Of a DNA stretch of 64,000 nt, positions 44,738 to 53,990 are shown one piece after another (within the stretch, counting starts at the first letter, position 1; each line of letters opens with the position of its first letter). Below the pieces are notes generated by a model that made no database searches, had not been told where the DNA came from, and saw only the letters and a list, made by a program, of their open reading frames with translations. The position numbers and the translations under genes are program-made. The stretch covers positions 4,353,557 through 4,417,556 of the forward strand of contig NZ_CP130886.1 in the NCBI RefSeq assembly GCF_030622045.1, read 5' to 3'. Source of the stretch: Planctellipticum variicoloris. GTDB taxonomy: Bacteria; Planctomycetota; Planctomycetia; Planctomycetales; Planctomycetaceae.

Positions 44738-46036
44738 TCACGCCAGAACTTCCCGGATCGGCTTCGCCCCGAAATCCACAATCGGCACTGGCCGGGCGCC
44801 GATCTGGTATTCCTTCTTCGAGTCGATCCCCACCGCCTCGAAGATCGTCGCAAACAGCTCGCCCGCCTTGATCTCCCCGTCGATCACCGTCTGACCGTCC
44901 GCATCGGTCTTGCCGTAGACCGCTCCCCCCTTCACCCCGCAGCCGGTCAGCGAACTGCTCCACGCGCTGGCGAAGTGGTCCCGGCCGAGGCTCGAATTGA
45001 TCCCCGGCGTCCGGCCGAATTCTCCCAGTGTGATGATCAGAGTATGTTCCAGCAGCCCGCGATCCTGCAGGTCGTCGATCAGCGTCGACATCACGTGATC
45101 CAGCTCGGTCACCAGTTCCAGATGCGTCTCGAAGTTCTGACCGTGGCTGTCCCACCACGCGCGGGCCACTTTTACGAACGGCACACCCGCTTGGACCAGC
45201 CGGCGGGCGATCAGGCACTGCTCGCCGAACTGGGTGGGTCCGTATTTGGCCCGCATCTCCAGCGGTTCCTGCTCGATATCGAACAGCTTCTCGCTGGCCA
45301 TGATGCCCCGCACGCGCTGATACGCCTGGTTGTGGCTGCTGACAGATGAACTGTTCCGTCCCTCGACGAACCGGTTCGCCAGAAACGCCCGCAGGTCCGA
45401 CCGCTGGACGTGATCCAGTTCGCTGAGCTGTTCCAGCTTGCGGATGTTCTCCGGCACCATCTGCTCGGTCAGGAACATCGGAGCGTAACGCGAGCCCAGG
45501 AAGCCGGACGTCCCCTTCCGCCGGCCTTCGGTCGACGTATACATCGACACGTAGTCCGGCACCTGGCTGTCCGCCCGCCCCAGTTCGTTGGCGATCATCG
45601 CTCCCAGATCCGGATACGGCAGCCCCTGCTCAACCGCGCGACCAGTCTCCATCATCGCCGCCCCGCCGCCGTGATCGGCGTTCCGGGTGTTGAGCGAACG
45701 GATCACCGCCGTGTGCTGCATCCGCTGCGCCAGCTTCGGCATCAGCTCGGAAATCTGCACGCCCGGCACATTGGTCGGAATCGCTCGAAACGGTCCCCCC
45801 GTCGGCCGGCCCGGCTTCGGATCCCACGTTTCGAGCTGACTGGGCCCGCCGGCCAGCCAGAGCAGAATCACGTGCTTCTGCTGCTGCTTTACCTCCGCCG
45901 CGAGGGCGGGCGACTGCAGCAGGTCGAGCGTTGTCATGTCCGCCGCACCGAGGGCCGACGCCGTCGCGGCGGTTCCCAGGAATCCTCGACGGCTGACGCG
46001 ATGGTCGTTCGAACCGCAGAACCAGTTTCGTGCCAT
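44738..46036 (-). CDS. DUF1501 family exported protein
   Basis: The product is 432 residues with a twin-arginine-type N-terminus (DHRVSRRGFLGTAATASALG). DUF1501 features are HVILLWLAGGPSQLETWDPK, AVIRSLNTRNADHGGGAAMM, SGFLGSRYAPMFL, VKVARAWWDSHGQNFETHLE and IITLGEFGRTPGIN. It lies 31 bp downstream of the DUF1549/DUF1553 gene, the usual planctomycete pairing. The pair is thought to work in the periplasm, possibly on polysaccharide or redox tasks, but this is unproven. Confidence 0.9.
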   Translation of the reverse strand: MARNWFCGSNDHRVSRRGFLGTAATASALGAADMTTLDLLQSPALAAEVKQQQKHVILLWLAGGPSQLETWDPKPGRPTGGPFRAIPTNVPGVQISELMPKLAQRMQHTAVIRSLNTRNADHGGGAAMMETGRAVEQGLPYPDLGAMIANELGRADSQVPDYVSMYTSTEGRRKGTSGFLGSRYAPMFLTEQMVPENIRKLEQLSELDHVQRSDLRAFLANRFVEGRNSSSVSSHNQAYQRVRGIMASEKLFDIEQEPLEMRAKYGPTQFGEQCLIARRLVQAGVPFVKVARAWWDSHGQNFETHLELVTELDHVMSTLIDDLQDRGLLEHTLIITLGEFGRTPGINSSLGRDHFASAWSSSLTGCGVKGGAVYGKTDADGQTVIDGEIKAGELFATIFEAVGIDSKKEYQIGARPVPIVDFGAKPIREVLA

Positions 46037-46067
46037 GCCAGACCTCGTGCCTGCGTGGAATCAGAAA

Positions 46068-47696
46068 TCAGTGATTGAAACGGAACTCGGGACTCGTCAG
46101 CAGCGCCCAGACCAGTTGCTGCGTCGCAGGGACCGGTCGGTCCGCACGGTCATGCAGATACTGCGCAAAGGCCGCCTGCTCGGCGGCGTCGGGCTGCCGG
46201 GCCAGCACCACGCGAAACGCCAGAGGAACAGACTCACCCGGCGGCAGTCCCTTCAGTTGAGAAACCAGCCGGTCGCCGCTGTCGCGCAAGTACTCGTTTT
46301 GAATCCGTTGGCTGTTCGTAAACAGGAGCGCCTCGGAGACCCCCACCTGAAAATTCTCCCCTGGCAGCTCCAGTTCCCGGGCCAGCCCGAAGGATTGGTT
46401 TTCAAGCTGTTGCCGGCGCGGCCCCCAAGTGGGGTCAGCCTGCGCTCCCGCGACGTCGCGCGGATTCATCGCGGCGATCTGCAGCGACAGCGATAACTGC
46501 CGAGGCGTCAGCGGCCGGGTTGCGGCGACTGCGAACCACTCCGGATCGGGAGCATCTCCTTCGCCCTGCCAGACACTCTCACGGGCATATGCCTCGCTGA
46601 GGACAATCCCGCGAATCAGCCGGCGGAGGTCATACCCATGCGTCACCAGATCTCGTTCGAGCCAGTCCAGCAGTTCAGGATGCGACGCCGGGTTCTCGGA
46701 ATGCATCTGGTCCACCGGATGCACCAGCCCCCGCCCCATCAGGCGATCCCAGATCCGGTTCACGATCGACCGGGCGAAGAACCGCTGATTCTCATCGCGC
46801 AAGGCCACGTCCACGAGCTGACGCAGCCGGCTGAACTCCGGTTCCGGCGGCAACCCCTGGTCGTCTTTCTGCTGCAGGTTGCGGACGAGCTCGTCCTCCG
46901 CCTTGTTCTGCTCGGCCGTCCGGTCCAGCGCCGGCTCATCGACGACCGTCCCGGTCAGGAACATCACCTTCGCCGGCTTCTCCAGCCCGGCCGTCGTTTT
47001 GAACTTCACGTCGCCGCTCGCCCGCTCGCCCACATGCCGGGAACGAGTTACGTACAGACGGTTGAAGAACGACGCCAGGCCGAAATAATGATCCTGCTTC
47101 CAGTCGTCCACGAGAGGATGGTCGTGACACTTGGCGCAACTGATCGCCACTCCGAAAAACAGCCGGCTGGTTTCGTTGGTGACGTCATCCAGCTCCGTCG
47201 CCCGCGACCGCAGGTACTGCGTCGCTCCGCGGACGGCCGGGTCGTCTTCCTTGCCGATGAGCATTTCGGAAAACATCCGGTCCCACGGCCGGTTCTCCTG
47301 ACACGCCCGCAACAGATACTGCCGCCATTCGTCGGAACTTTTCCCATCCGGCAGCAGCAGCACATCCAGTTCGTTCCGCAGGTGAAATGCCGCATCGGGG
47401 CTGGCCAGCAGCCGGTCGACCGTGGCGACCGGTCGTTCCGAGGGAGACAGAGCCTGAAACGCTTCAGACTCGGCCAGCGTCGGCACCCGCCCCGCCAGAT
47501 CGAGCGACCAGCGGCGCAACAACGTCTGACCATCGGCCCGCGGAGCCGCGGCGAGTTGCCGCTCAACCAGCGTCGCCCGGATGTAATGATCAATCGCTCC
47601 CTCGACAGTCGAATCGGCCGGCAGGAGATCGCCGGCAGCCGCGTTCCACGGAGAGGCCAGACCGGCGACAACGATCAGGATCGGCAGGCAGCGCAT
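46068..47696 (-). CDS. DUF1549/DUF1553 exported protein with CxxCH motif
   Basis: ATG 47696 gives 542 residues starting with a signal peptide (LPILIVVAGLASPWNAAAGD). The DUF1549 part contains IDHYIRATLVERQLAAAPRA, LLRRWSLDLAGRVPT and a heme-type CxxCH in FGVAISCAKCHDHPLVDDWK. The DUF1553 part has FFARSIVNRIWDRLMGRGLV, HPVDQMHSENPASHPELLDW and LLTSPEFRFNH at the C-terminus. It is co-transcribed with the following DUF1501 gene. A periplasmic cytochrome-like role is inferred from the motif. Confidence 0.9.
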   Translation of the reverse strand: MRCLPILIVVAGLASPWNAAAGDLLPADSTVEGAIDHYIRATLVERQLAAAPRADGQTLLRRWSLDLAGRVPTLAESEAFQALSPSERPVATVDRLLASPDAAFHLRNELDVLLLPDGKSSDEWRQYLLRACQENRPWDRMFSEMLIGKEDDPAVRGATQYLRSRATELDDVTNETSRLFFGVAISCAKCHDHPLVDDWKQDHYFGLASFFNRLYVTRSRHVGERASGDVKFKTTAGLEKPAKVMFLTGTVVDEPALDRTAEQNKAEDELVRNLQQKDDQGLPPEPEFSRLRQLVDVALRDENQRFFARSIVNRIWDRLMGRGLVHPVDQMHSENPASHPELLDWLERDLVTHGYDLRRLIRGIVLSEAYARESVWQGEGDAPDPEWFAVAATRPLTPRQLSLSLQIAAMNPRDVAGAQADPTWGPRRQQLENQSFGLARELELPGENFQVGVSEALLFTNSQRIQNEYLRDSGDRLVSQLKGLPPGESVPLAFRVVLARQPDAAEQAAFAQYLHDRADRPVPATQQLVWALLTSPEFRFNH

Positions 47697-47983
47697 GGAG
47701 ATCCGGATCTCCTCTCGGGCAGGAAGCTGGCAGGGAACGACGCGCGCGGAAGGCCCGCAAGATACCACATCGACCAGCATCACTCAAACATTTGTTGATC
47801 TGTTGTGAAATCCGCCTCCGACCGATCTGGACTTGCAGCCAGTCCGCCACATGTTTCGCAGAACCTGTACAAACACGACGATGCCGGAATTCTGCCTGAA
47901 CCCACTCCTTTGCGTAGACCGATTTCTGGCCCGGCCCGCTGTTCGGCGGCCGCTGAAAATGCCTTAGGAAATGGGGAATTTTC

Positions 47984-48011
47984 TTGAGAATCCACTCCCC
48001 GCGGGTAGGAT
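47984..48011 (+). promoter_or_regulatory. Putative promoter of the 60-residue gene
   Basis: TTGAGA (47984-47989), a 16-bp spacer and TAGGAT (48006-48011) lie 75 bp upstream of the GTG start at 48086. The rest of 47697-47980 holds nothing recognised. Confidence 0.5.
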
Positions 48012-48085
48012 GACGATCAGAGCGGGTCGGAATACCCGGTCTGGCTCTTTGTCAATTCGGTGCCCGTTGCGGTGGAGGAGAGATC

Positions 48086-48268
48086 GTGAACGCCATGATG
48101 CTGGAGCAGCCTTACTCTCAAGCCGTCGACCCTGTCGAGGAAATGCGACTCCGGACCTGGGCTCGGCAGCATTACCTGCCGGCCGAACAACGCAACGACG
48201 GCCTCCACCCCATTGTGCTCGACGAAATGACCCGCAGGGATCGGGAAGTCGAGCGAAAACCACGATAA
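48086..48268 (+). CDS. Small conserved-looking protein of unknown function
   Basis: GTG 48086 is preceded by GGAGGAGAG, a strong ribosome-binding site. The product is 60 residues: MNAMMLEQPYSQAVDPVEEM, RTWARQHYLPAEQRNDGLHP, VLDEMTRRDREVERKPR. It is charged, soluble and ends in a basic tail. A promoter upstream and a perfect terminator 32 bp after the stop mark it as a single-gene transcript. That supports reality despite its size. No family is recognised. Confidence 0.72.
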   Translation: MNAMMLEQPYSQAVDPVEEMRLRTWARQHYLPAEQRNDGLHPIVLDEMTRRDREVERKPR

Positions 48269-48300
48269 CCAGTCGCCCAACGGGTATGGCATCAATCACA

Positions 48301-48340
48301 AAAGGCCGCGGAGAACTTGTCTCCGCGGCCTTTGTTTTTT
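48301..48340 (+). terminator. Rho-independent terminator after the 60-residue gene
   Basis: AAAGGCCGCGGAGA (48301-48314) pairs perfectly with TCTCCGCGGCCTTT (48320-48333) around acttg, followed by gtttttt. The convergent gene ends at 48366. Confidence 0.93.
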
Positions 48341-48365
48341 GCCTTAGCACCGAGTCCTGCCGGAC

Positions 48366-49019
48366 TCAGCGACGCGACGAGCCGTTCTGCAGCTTGTCGT
48401 CGCTGACCGCCTGCCGGGGAGCGGCCCCCGACTGCGGGGAACTGCCCCGCACCGGAGCGCCAGCCGTACTCGCTGCAGGCGCGGGGTCCGTGCTCGGAGC
48501 ATTCCAGTTGGCCACTGACCAGTGCGGATAGGTCAGCACGACGCTCCCTCCCAGATCATCGAGCGCCTCGCGCATCGTCTTGGCCGTGAGCCCCTCATTC
48601 AGGATGACTCGCTGCAGCACGAACCGGCGATTGGCCGGAATCCAGGCGAAGAACTTTCCTTTGCCCAGCTTATCGTTGTCCGACAGGATCCGCAGCAACG
48701 CCGTCCGCGGCACGTCGGCCGCCGACTTGGGCAGCTCATCCAGCCAGGCCATGATCCAGACCGACGTTCCGTCCGCACTCAACACGGCAGACATCGACAG
48801 GTTCCACTCGTCGTTCTCGACGGTGGACTTGAAGACGAAGTCGTAACGCTTCTCGTTCAGCTTGGCGTCGATCCCCATCGATTTGAGCAGCGTCCCCAGC
48901 GACTCGTCGCTGAGCTGCCCCTTCTTGTCCTGAGCCTGGGCGACGCCCAGCACGGCCGGGGCGCTCACTGCCGCCAGCGCTGCACCCATGACCGCCCGCC
49001 GACTCACTTGATTCGCCAT
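48366..49019 (-). CDS. Exported protein, YbjN / secretion-chaperone-like
   Basis: ATG 49019 preceded by AAGGAG gives 217 residues with a twin-arginine-like signal (VSRRAVMGAALAAVSAPAVL). The mature domain (ESLGTLLKSMGIDAKLNEKR, WNLSMSAVLSADGTSVWIMA, FAWIPANRRFVLQRVILNEG) has the alpha/beta pattern of the YbjN / type III secretion chaperone-like superfamily, as a tentative match. The C-terminal 45 residues are Ala/Pro/Ser-rich. It ends facing the terminator at 48301. Confidence 0.72.
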   Translation of the reverse strand: MANQVSRRAVMGAALAAVSAPAVLGVAQAQDKKGQLSDESLGTLLKSMGIDAKLNEKRYDFVFKSTVENDEWNLSMSAVLSADGTSVWIMAWLDELPKSAADVPRTALLRILSDNDKLGKGKFFAWIPANRRFVLQRVILNEGLTAKTMREALDDLGGSVVLTYPHWSVANWNAPSTDPAPAASTAGAPVRGSSPQSGAAPRQAVSDDKLQNGSSRR

Positions 49020-49177
49020 CGCTCGACACTCCTTTGTCGGACCCAGCCGGAGCCGAAATTCCGCGGAACCGAATTCTGACAACAGGGTCGGACCGCGGCG
49101 TCCATGCTTCGAACGCGACGCGCATCACTTCCCGCAGGCTCTCGCCGCGACATCCTTGCGACGACAGCCCCATATCC

Positions 49178-49789
49178 TCACGATTTCCCGCCGAACAGGT
49201 GCTGCAGGCAGATTTGCGACCAGGTTTCGAACTGGTCCAGCTCGGCCAGCAACTTTTCGGGCGGGGCAAACTCAGTCTCTAGAATCGACTCTTCCCGCGG
49301 GCGAACTTTGGCCGACTCCAGATCAAAAATGTGAACAATCCCCAGATGCACCCGACCGACCGGCGACTCATCGTCGTTAATCAGGCCCACGCACTCGTCG
49401 TGAAACGCCGAGTCCAGAAAGATCTCCTCGTCAATTTCACGATGCATCGCCTCCAGATATCGCCGATCGCCGGTCAGCCGGTCGGTCGACGAAATATGCC
49501 CGCCAATCCCCACCGACCGCTTGCTATGCAGCCGCCCTTCCCCGCCCGCCTTGCCGCGACGGTAGCTCAGAATCTCCCCGTTGCAACGAAACAGGCAGTA
49601 CGGAATGAGCTGCTTGTGCGTCGGATCGTCTTCCGCCGACGAACGCGGCAGAAACAGCGTATGCGCCGGATCCAGCAGCACCTTCAGATACCGGTCCACA
49701 TCCGGCGTGAAACCCTGAAAGTGCCCGATGCCGTGAAACAGAGGCGTCGGCACGCACAGCACGTGCTCGACAGGTGGAGGAGTCGTCAT
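49178..49789 (-). CDS. NUDIX-type hydrolase-like protein
   Basis: ATG 49789 gives 203 residues (the open frame allows seven more). A NUDIX-box-like segment is seen: GIGGHISSTDRL ... YLEAMHREIDEEIFL, matching G-x5-E-x7-REUxEE loosely because the spacing is longer than the consensus. The N-terminal part (VLCVPTPLFHGIGHFQGFTP) and LIPYCLFRCNGEILSYRRGK are typical of predicted phosphoesterase NUDIX proteins. The substrate (nucleoside diphosphate derivative) is unknown. It lies just downstream of trpC on the same strand with a repeat tract between. Confidence 0.75.
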   Translation of the reverse strand: MTTPPPVEHVLCVPTPLFHGIGHFQGFTPDVDRYLKVLLDPAHTLFLPRSSAEDDPTHKQLIPYCLFRCNGEILSYRRGKAGGEGRLHSKRSVGIGGHISSTDRLTGDRRYLEAMHREIDEEIFLDSAFHDECVGLINDDESPVGRVHLGIVHIFDLESAKVRPREESILETEFAPPEKLLAELDQFETWSQICLQHLFGGKS

Positions 49790-49839
49790 GAACCAGTTTC
49801 CCTCAGGCAATCGGCAATCCGATCCCCGTTTCGAATCTT

Positions 49840-49888
49840 GAGTTGTGAATTTCGTGCTTTTTTGGATTTCGGATTTCGGATTTTGTGC
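49840..49888. repeat. ATTTCGGATTTCGG-type degenerate repeat between trpC and the NUDIX gene
   Basis: The run gtgaatttcgtgcttttttg then gatttcggatttcggatttt lies here. It is the reverse-complement type of the tract at 28857. Confidence 0.5.
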
Positions 49889-50680
49889 TTACCCAATGAG
49901 CTCCCGAACCGCCGCCCCGATATCCGCCGACCGCATCAGCGTCTCACCCACCAGGATCGCCCCGACGCCGTGCGACCGCAGTCGCTCGACATCGCCCCGG
50001 GTCTTGATGCCGCTCTCGCTGACCAGCAGCGTTCCAACCGGCACGCGAGGCTGAATCCGCAGCGTCTGATCCAGATCGGTCACAAACGACCGGAGATCCC
50101 GGTTGTTGACTCCCACCAGCGGCGGATTGAGCGGCAGCACGCGGTCCAGATTTTGAGGATCGTAGATCTCGATCAGGGCCGTCATCCCCAGTGCGGTCGT
50201 CGCCTCATACAGCTCGCGCAACTGCCGGTCGTCGAGGCACTCGGCGATCAGCAGAACCGCATCGGCCCCCGCCGCCCGAGCCTCCAGCACCTGGTACGGA
50301 TCGATCAGAAAATCCTTCCGCAGCACCGGAATCCCCACCGCCTGTCGGACAGCCCGCAGAAAATCCAGATGCCCCTGAAAGAATTTCTCGTCGGTCAGCA
50401 CGCTCAGGCAGGACGCCCCGGCCGCCTCATAGGCACGGGCGATCTGCACCGGATCAAAATCGGCCCGGATGATCCCCGCCGAGGGAGACGCCTTTTTGAC
50501 TTCCGCAATCAGCCCGATTGTCGGCGCCGCCCGCAGCGCGGCGACAAAGTCCCGCACGCGGGGCGCAGCAGCAATCTGCCGCTTCAGTTCATCAACCGGC
50601 CGGGCCGACTTCGCAGCCGCGACTTCGGTCAGTTTATGAGCCACGATCCGGGCAAGGACGTTATCAGCGGCAACGGTCAT
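49889..50680 (-). CDS. trpC: Indole-3-glycerol-phosphate synthase (TrpC)
   Basis: The enzyme catalyses ring closure of carboxyphenylaminodeoxyribulose phosphate in tryptophan synthesis. The 263-residue TIM barrel shows the family motifs IGLIAEVKKASPSAGIIRAD, ASCLSVLTDEKFFQG, VLRKDFLIDPYQVLEARAAG-ADAVLLI, LGMTALIEIYD, VGVNNRDLRSF and LLVSESGIKTRGDVERL. No other trp gene is near. Thirteen GCGATAA units lie 15 bp upstream of the start codon. Confidence 0.97.
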   Translation of the reverse strand: MTVAADNVLARIVAHKLTEVAAAKSARPVDELKRQIAAAPRVRDFVAALRAAPTIGLIAEVKKASPSAGIIRADFDPVQIARAYEAAGASCLSVLTDEKFFQGHLDFLRAVRQAVGIPVLRKDFLIDPYQVLEARAAGADAVLLIAECLDDRQLRELYEATTALGMTALIEIYDPQNLDRVLPLNPPLVGVNNRDLRSFVTDLDQTLRIQPRVPVGTLLVSESGIKTRGDVERLRSHGVGAILVGETLMRSADIGAAVRELIG

Positions 50681-50695
50681 CGGCTCTTCTGTCCG

Positions 50696-50786
50696 GCGAT
50701 AAGCGATAAGCGATAAGCGATAAGCGATAAGCGATAAGCGATAAGCGATAAGCGATAAGCGATAAGCGATAAGCGATAAGCGATAA
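50696..50786. repeat. Perfect tandem repeat, 13 units of GCGATAA
   Basis: The 91-bp run is without a single mismatch, between the divergent trpC and CPBP-protease genes. The unit is the cleanest form of the degenerate GCGATAA/GATCGC tracts found at 3097, 29142, 42122, 55607 and 59905. Confidence 0.97.
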
Positions 50787-50918
50787 CCGTTCGGACCACT
50801 CTGGCTTTAAGCTCCGAGCTTCCCGGCTTTCCGCTGTCCAGCATCTTAACCTCCCGGCGGCGCAGCCGGAATGACGCCGGGCCGGATAGAATCGGTCCCG
50901 CCCCCGGAAGGAACTTGC

Positions 50919-51734
50919 GTGCCCGTATTATTCGCCGATGCGCCGTCCATGATGCCCGCCGTTCTCCTCGTCACCACCCTGCTGGGAGGGAGCGTCATGG
51001 CCTGGAGCTGGCTGATTGCCGGCGGCACGCAGACGGAGCCCGCTGACAACGCAACCCCTGAATCCCCACCTGTCTGGTCTCTCTGGCCGCTGGCGATCAC
51101 AGCGGCCTGGCTGGCGATGACCGCCGCGGGAGCCATTTTTGCGAATTCTCAACCCGATCGGCCTCCGGCCACCGCCGGGGACGTTGCCGCCAATGCCGCC
51201 ATCGGCGCGGGGCTGATCGCTTTCCTGCTGATGCTGCTGCATGCCACAGAAGCTCGCGGCCTTGTTCCGTTCGGCATTTCTCTCCGCCAGTGGCCGCGGC
51301 AACTGGCGCTGGGCGTCTTCGGACTGCTGCTGGCGATCGGCCCGGTGACGGTCTCGCTCGCAGCGACAGCCGCCTGGCGTTCCCAGGAGACGCAGCACTC
51401 GTTTCTGCAACTGCTGGCCAGTCAGCCGCCGCTGGAAGTGCTGCTACTGATGCTCTTTACGGTCTGCGTGATCGCCCCGCTCTCCGAGGAACTGCTGTTC
51501 CGAGTGATCCTGCAGGGCTGGCTCCGCAGCCGGCTGGCCCGCTGGCCGGCGATCCTGCTGACCGCCGCCCTGTTCGCCCTGATCCACGGCTGGCGCGACA
51601 GCCTGCCCCTGCTCCCGCTGGCCCTGATTCTCGGCTGGCTCTTCGACCGCCACCACAGCTACCTGGCCGTCGTCGCCACCCACAGCCTGTTCAACGGAGT
51701 CATGCTGACCCTGGCCCTGCTGACCAGATCATAA
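50919..51734 (+). CDS. CPBP-family intramembrane metalloprotease (CAAX protease / Abi)
   Basis: GTG 50919 with GGAAGGAA upstream is preferred over ATG 50871, which has none. It gives 271 residues. About seven hydrophobic segments carry the family motifs: APLSEELLFRVILQGWL (EExxxR), LFALIHGWRD (His) and VVATHSLFNGVML (HxxxN). Prokaryotic members include CAAX-type proteases and bacteriocin-immunity proteins. The substrate is unknown. It is divergent from trpC across the GCGATAA array. Confidence 0.88.
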   Translation: MPVLFADAPSMMPAVLLVTTLLGGSVMAWSWLIAGGTQTEPADNATPESPPVWSLWPLAITAAWLAMTAAGAIFANSQPDRPPATAGDVAANAAIGAGLIAFLLMLLHATEARGLVPFGISLRQWPRQLALGVFGLLLAIGPVTVSLAATAAWRSQETQHSFLQLLASQPPLEVLLLMLFTVCVIAPLSEELLFRVILQGWLRSRLARWPAILLTAALFALIHGWRDSLPLLPLALILGWLFDRHHSYLAVVATHSLFNGVMLTLALLTRS

Positions 51735-51767
51735 GCCGGCACGGTCGGACACGGCTGGCCCGACTCC

Positions 51768-51800
51768 TCACCAGCCACTACCCACTCGCCACTTCTTCCG
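51768..51800. repeat. CCACTAC-type heptad tract
   Basis: The run ctcaccagccactacccact then cgccacttc lies between two convergent gene ends, the reverse complement of the TAGTGG family. Confidence 0.55.
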
Positions 51801-51801
51801 C

Positions 51802-53730
51802 CTACTTGGCCGCCACCGGCGTCTTGTAGCCCGGAGCGGCCAGGAACGTCACGATTCCCTTGCCGTCCTCAATGTTCCAGATCCGGATCTCTCCGTCGTG
51901 GCTGCCGCTGACGACTCGCTTGCTCGCCGGGTGGGCGGAGACCGAATAGACCCAGTCGGTATGCCCCGGAAAGGCCCGCACCACGGCTCCGTCGGCCAGC
52001 TTGTGCAGTCTGACCTGCTTGTCAGAGCAGCCGCTGAAGATCGTCCCGTCGGGCTGGACCACGATCCGGAAGACTTCACCGCCGAAGCCGCCGATTTCGC
52101 GAACCTGCTTGCCATCGGCCGGGTTCCAGGTCCGGATCCGGTTGTCCCGGCCGCTGGTTGCGACTTGTGCTCCGTCGGGTGAGAAAGCCACGCCGAAAAC
52201 CGGCTGCTGATGCGTGTTGAACGTCGTCTGGCTTTCCCCTGTCGTGCTGTTGAAGACTTTGGAGGTCTTGTCCCGGCTGGCTGTCGCCAGCAGCTTGCCG
52301 TCCGGCGACCAGGCAACGTCCATCACCCAGTCGGCGTGGTCTTCGACCTGGAGCTGTTGCTTTCGCGTCGCCACGTCGAACACTCGGACAGATCGGTCGG
52401 CGCAGGCCGCGGCCAGTCGTGTTCCATCCGGGCTGAACGCACAGGCAAAGACTTCGTCGTCGGTCGTGAAGAAGTCAGCCAGCAAGGCTCCGTCAGCGAC
52501 ATTGAACAACTTCACTTCACCGAGCTGACCGGGCGTGCCAGCGGCAACTGCGATCTGCGCGCCGTCGGCCGTAAATCGAATGTCGTGCGGACGTTCGGCC
52601 AGATTCGTGATCCGCCGGACGAGCGCCCCGTCGGCCGCGTTCCACAGAATGACTTCGCGGTAACCCGAACTGGCGACCAGATTTCCGTCCGGGCTGAAGG
52701 CCACTGCCATGATCGGGACCGGCACGCGGTAACTTTCAGGCGGGTTCGGCTGCACGGGCTTCGGAATGATCGTGATCAGCATCGCCGAGGGGCTCAGCCC
52801 CGCGTCCAGCGTCGCGCCGGTCTCAATCCACTTCTTAATCAACGCGGTTTGCTCGGGAGTCAGCGGATCGGCGTCCTTGGGCATCGACCCATCGGCACAC
52901 ATCGAGAAGACCAGTGAATCGTCGGGCTTGCCGACAACCACGGCATCCCCCGATTCGCCCCCCTTCATGACGTTCGCGTAGTTCTCCATATTAAACCGCC
53001 CTTTCGCCGTCCGGGCGTTGTGGCAGGCGACGCAGCGCTGGGAAAAGATCGGAGCCACCTGATTGGCGAACGAGACCAGCCGCCCCGCACCGATCAACGT
53101 CAGTTCCAGATCGCGCTGGCGGGCAATGTGCTCGGCCGTCAAGGCCGCAAAAGCCTCCTCGGCCTGCTGCAGCGGAGCAACATGAGCGGCCACTTCGGCC
53201 TCGGCGGCTTTCAGTTTCTCGGGATGAGCCGCCACGATCGCTTTGCTGCTGGCGAGCTGAGCTTCGGCGTCCGTCGCGGCTTTCTGAGCATCTTCCGCGG
53301 CCTTGGCCGCAGCAGCTAACTTGTCGGCGGCGGCTTTGGCCTTGTCCGCCAGTTCCTTTTCGTTGTCTTTGCCCTTGGCTTCTTCGGCCGCTTTCGCAGC
53401 GGCGGCCGATTCGGTTTCGGCGGCGGTTTTCGCTTCGGCGGCCTTGGTCGCCGCGTCTTTCAGGCCGGGCAGCTTTCCTTCGAGATCCTTGGCGACGACC
53501 TCGGCTTTCGAGAAGGCCAGCTTGAGATCGGTGACGGTCTGCGCGAGCTGTCTTGCCTTTTCGCGAGCTGCGTCCAAGGCCGGCTGACCGGCCGCCTTCC
53601 GAGCGCCGGCTTCGTCGGCGGCAGCCCGCTGGGCGGAGATTTTCGCTTCCAGATCGTCCTGGGCCTGAACCGGCTGCGCGGCCAGGACGGCGAGCAGACA
53701 CGACGCAAAGACGGCAAGGAGTCGACGCAT
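51802..53730 (-). CDS. Exported PSCyt-type cytochrome domain protein with coiled coil and WD40 propeller
   Basis: The 642-residue product starts at ATG 53730 with a signal peptide (LLAVFASCLLAVLAAQPVQA). Residues 25-195 form an Ala/Lys/Glu-rich coiled coil. Then comes the planctomycete cytochrome-type domain with a single CxxCH (VAPIFSQRCVACHNARTAKG, about 215) and GESGDAVVVGKPDDSLVFSM. From about residue 325 seven WD40 blades follow (IMAVAFSPDGNLVASSGYRE, VMDVAWSPDGKLLATASRDK, VFGVAFSPDGAQVATSGRDN and others). Heme binding is likely but unproven. The WD40 part suggests docking. It is a lone gene. Confidence 0.9.
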   Translation of the reverse strand: MRRLLAVFASCLLAVLAAQPVQAQDDLEAKISAQRAAADEAGARKAAGQPALDAAREKARQLAQTVTDLKLAFSKAEVVAKDLEGKLPGLKDAATKAAEAKTAAETESAAAAKAAEEAKGKDNEKELADKAKAAADKLAAAAKAAEDAQKAATDAEAQLASSKAIVAAHPEKLKAAEAEVAAHVAPLQQAEEAFAALTAEHIARQRDLELTLIGAGRLVSFANQVAPIFSQRCVACHNARTAKGRFNMENYANVMKGGESGDAVVVGKPDDSLVFSMCADGSMPKDADPLTPEQTALIKKWIETGATLDAGLSPSAMLITIIPKPVQPNPPESYRVPVPIMAVAFSPDGNLVASSGYREVILWNAADGALVRRITNLAERPHDIRFTADGAQIAVAAGTPGQLGEVKLFNVADGALLADFFTTDDEVFACAFSPDGTRLAAACADRSVRVFDVATRKQQLQVEDHADWVMDVAWSPDGKLLATASRDKTSKVFNSTTGESQTTFNTHQQPVFGVAFSPDGAQVATSGRDNRIRTWNPADGKQVREIGGFGGEVFRIVVQPDGTIFSGCSDKQVRLHKLADGAVVRAFPGHTDWVYSVSAHPASKRVVSGSHDGEIRIWNIEDGKGIVTFLAAPGYKTPVAAK

Positions 53731-53949
53731 GGCGGGTTCCAGCAACGAGGAGGCGGACCGGCGGGAGGAGGGAGACCAGGCGCGGGCGGGAAAAACGTGT
53801 GGCGGAACGGAGTTCCGGCATCACACATTAGCATCACTTGATGGATCGGCGCTGTCAAGCCGGAGGGGCGCCGACGCACGACTTCATGAAGAACCCGCGA
53901 AGTGCGATCCCGCGGAACGCCCACCCGAAGTGCGCGCAGCAAACGACGC

Positions 53950-53990
53950 GGGGAACCGCCGCCTGAGCTGCGATTCCCCGTGATCTGCTC
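53950..53990. repeat. Weak hairpin in the gap upstream of the PSCyt-WD40 gene
   Basis: CGGGGAA (53957-53963) and TTCCCCG can pair over an 18-nt loop. It could end the transcript of the 28-residue gene. The remainder of 53731-54075 shows nothing supportable. Confidence 0.3.

Noticed and set aside
49331-50716. A 461-residue plus-strand frame opposite NUDIX and trpC
   Set aside because: TrpC motifs on the minus strand are unambiguous.
50696-50786. CRISPR-like array
   Set aside because: The units are 7 bp with no spacers, so it is a simple tandem repeat.
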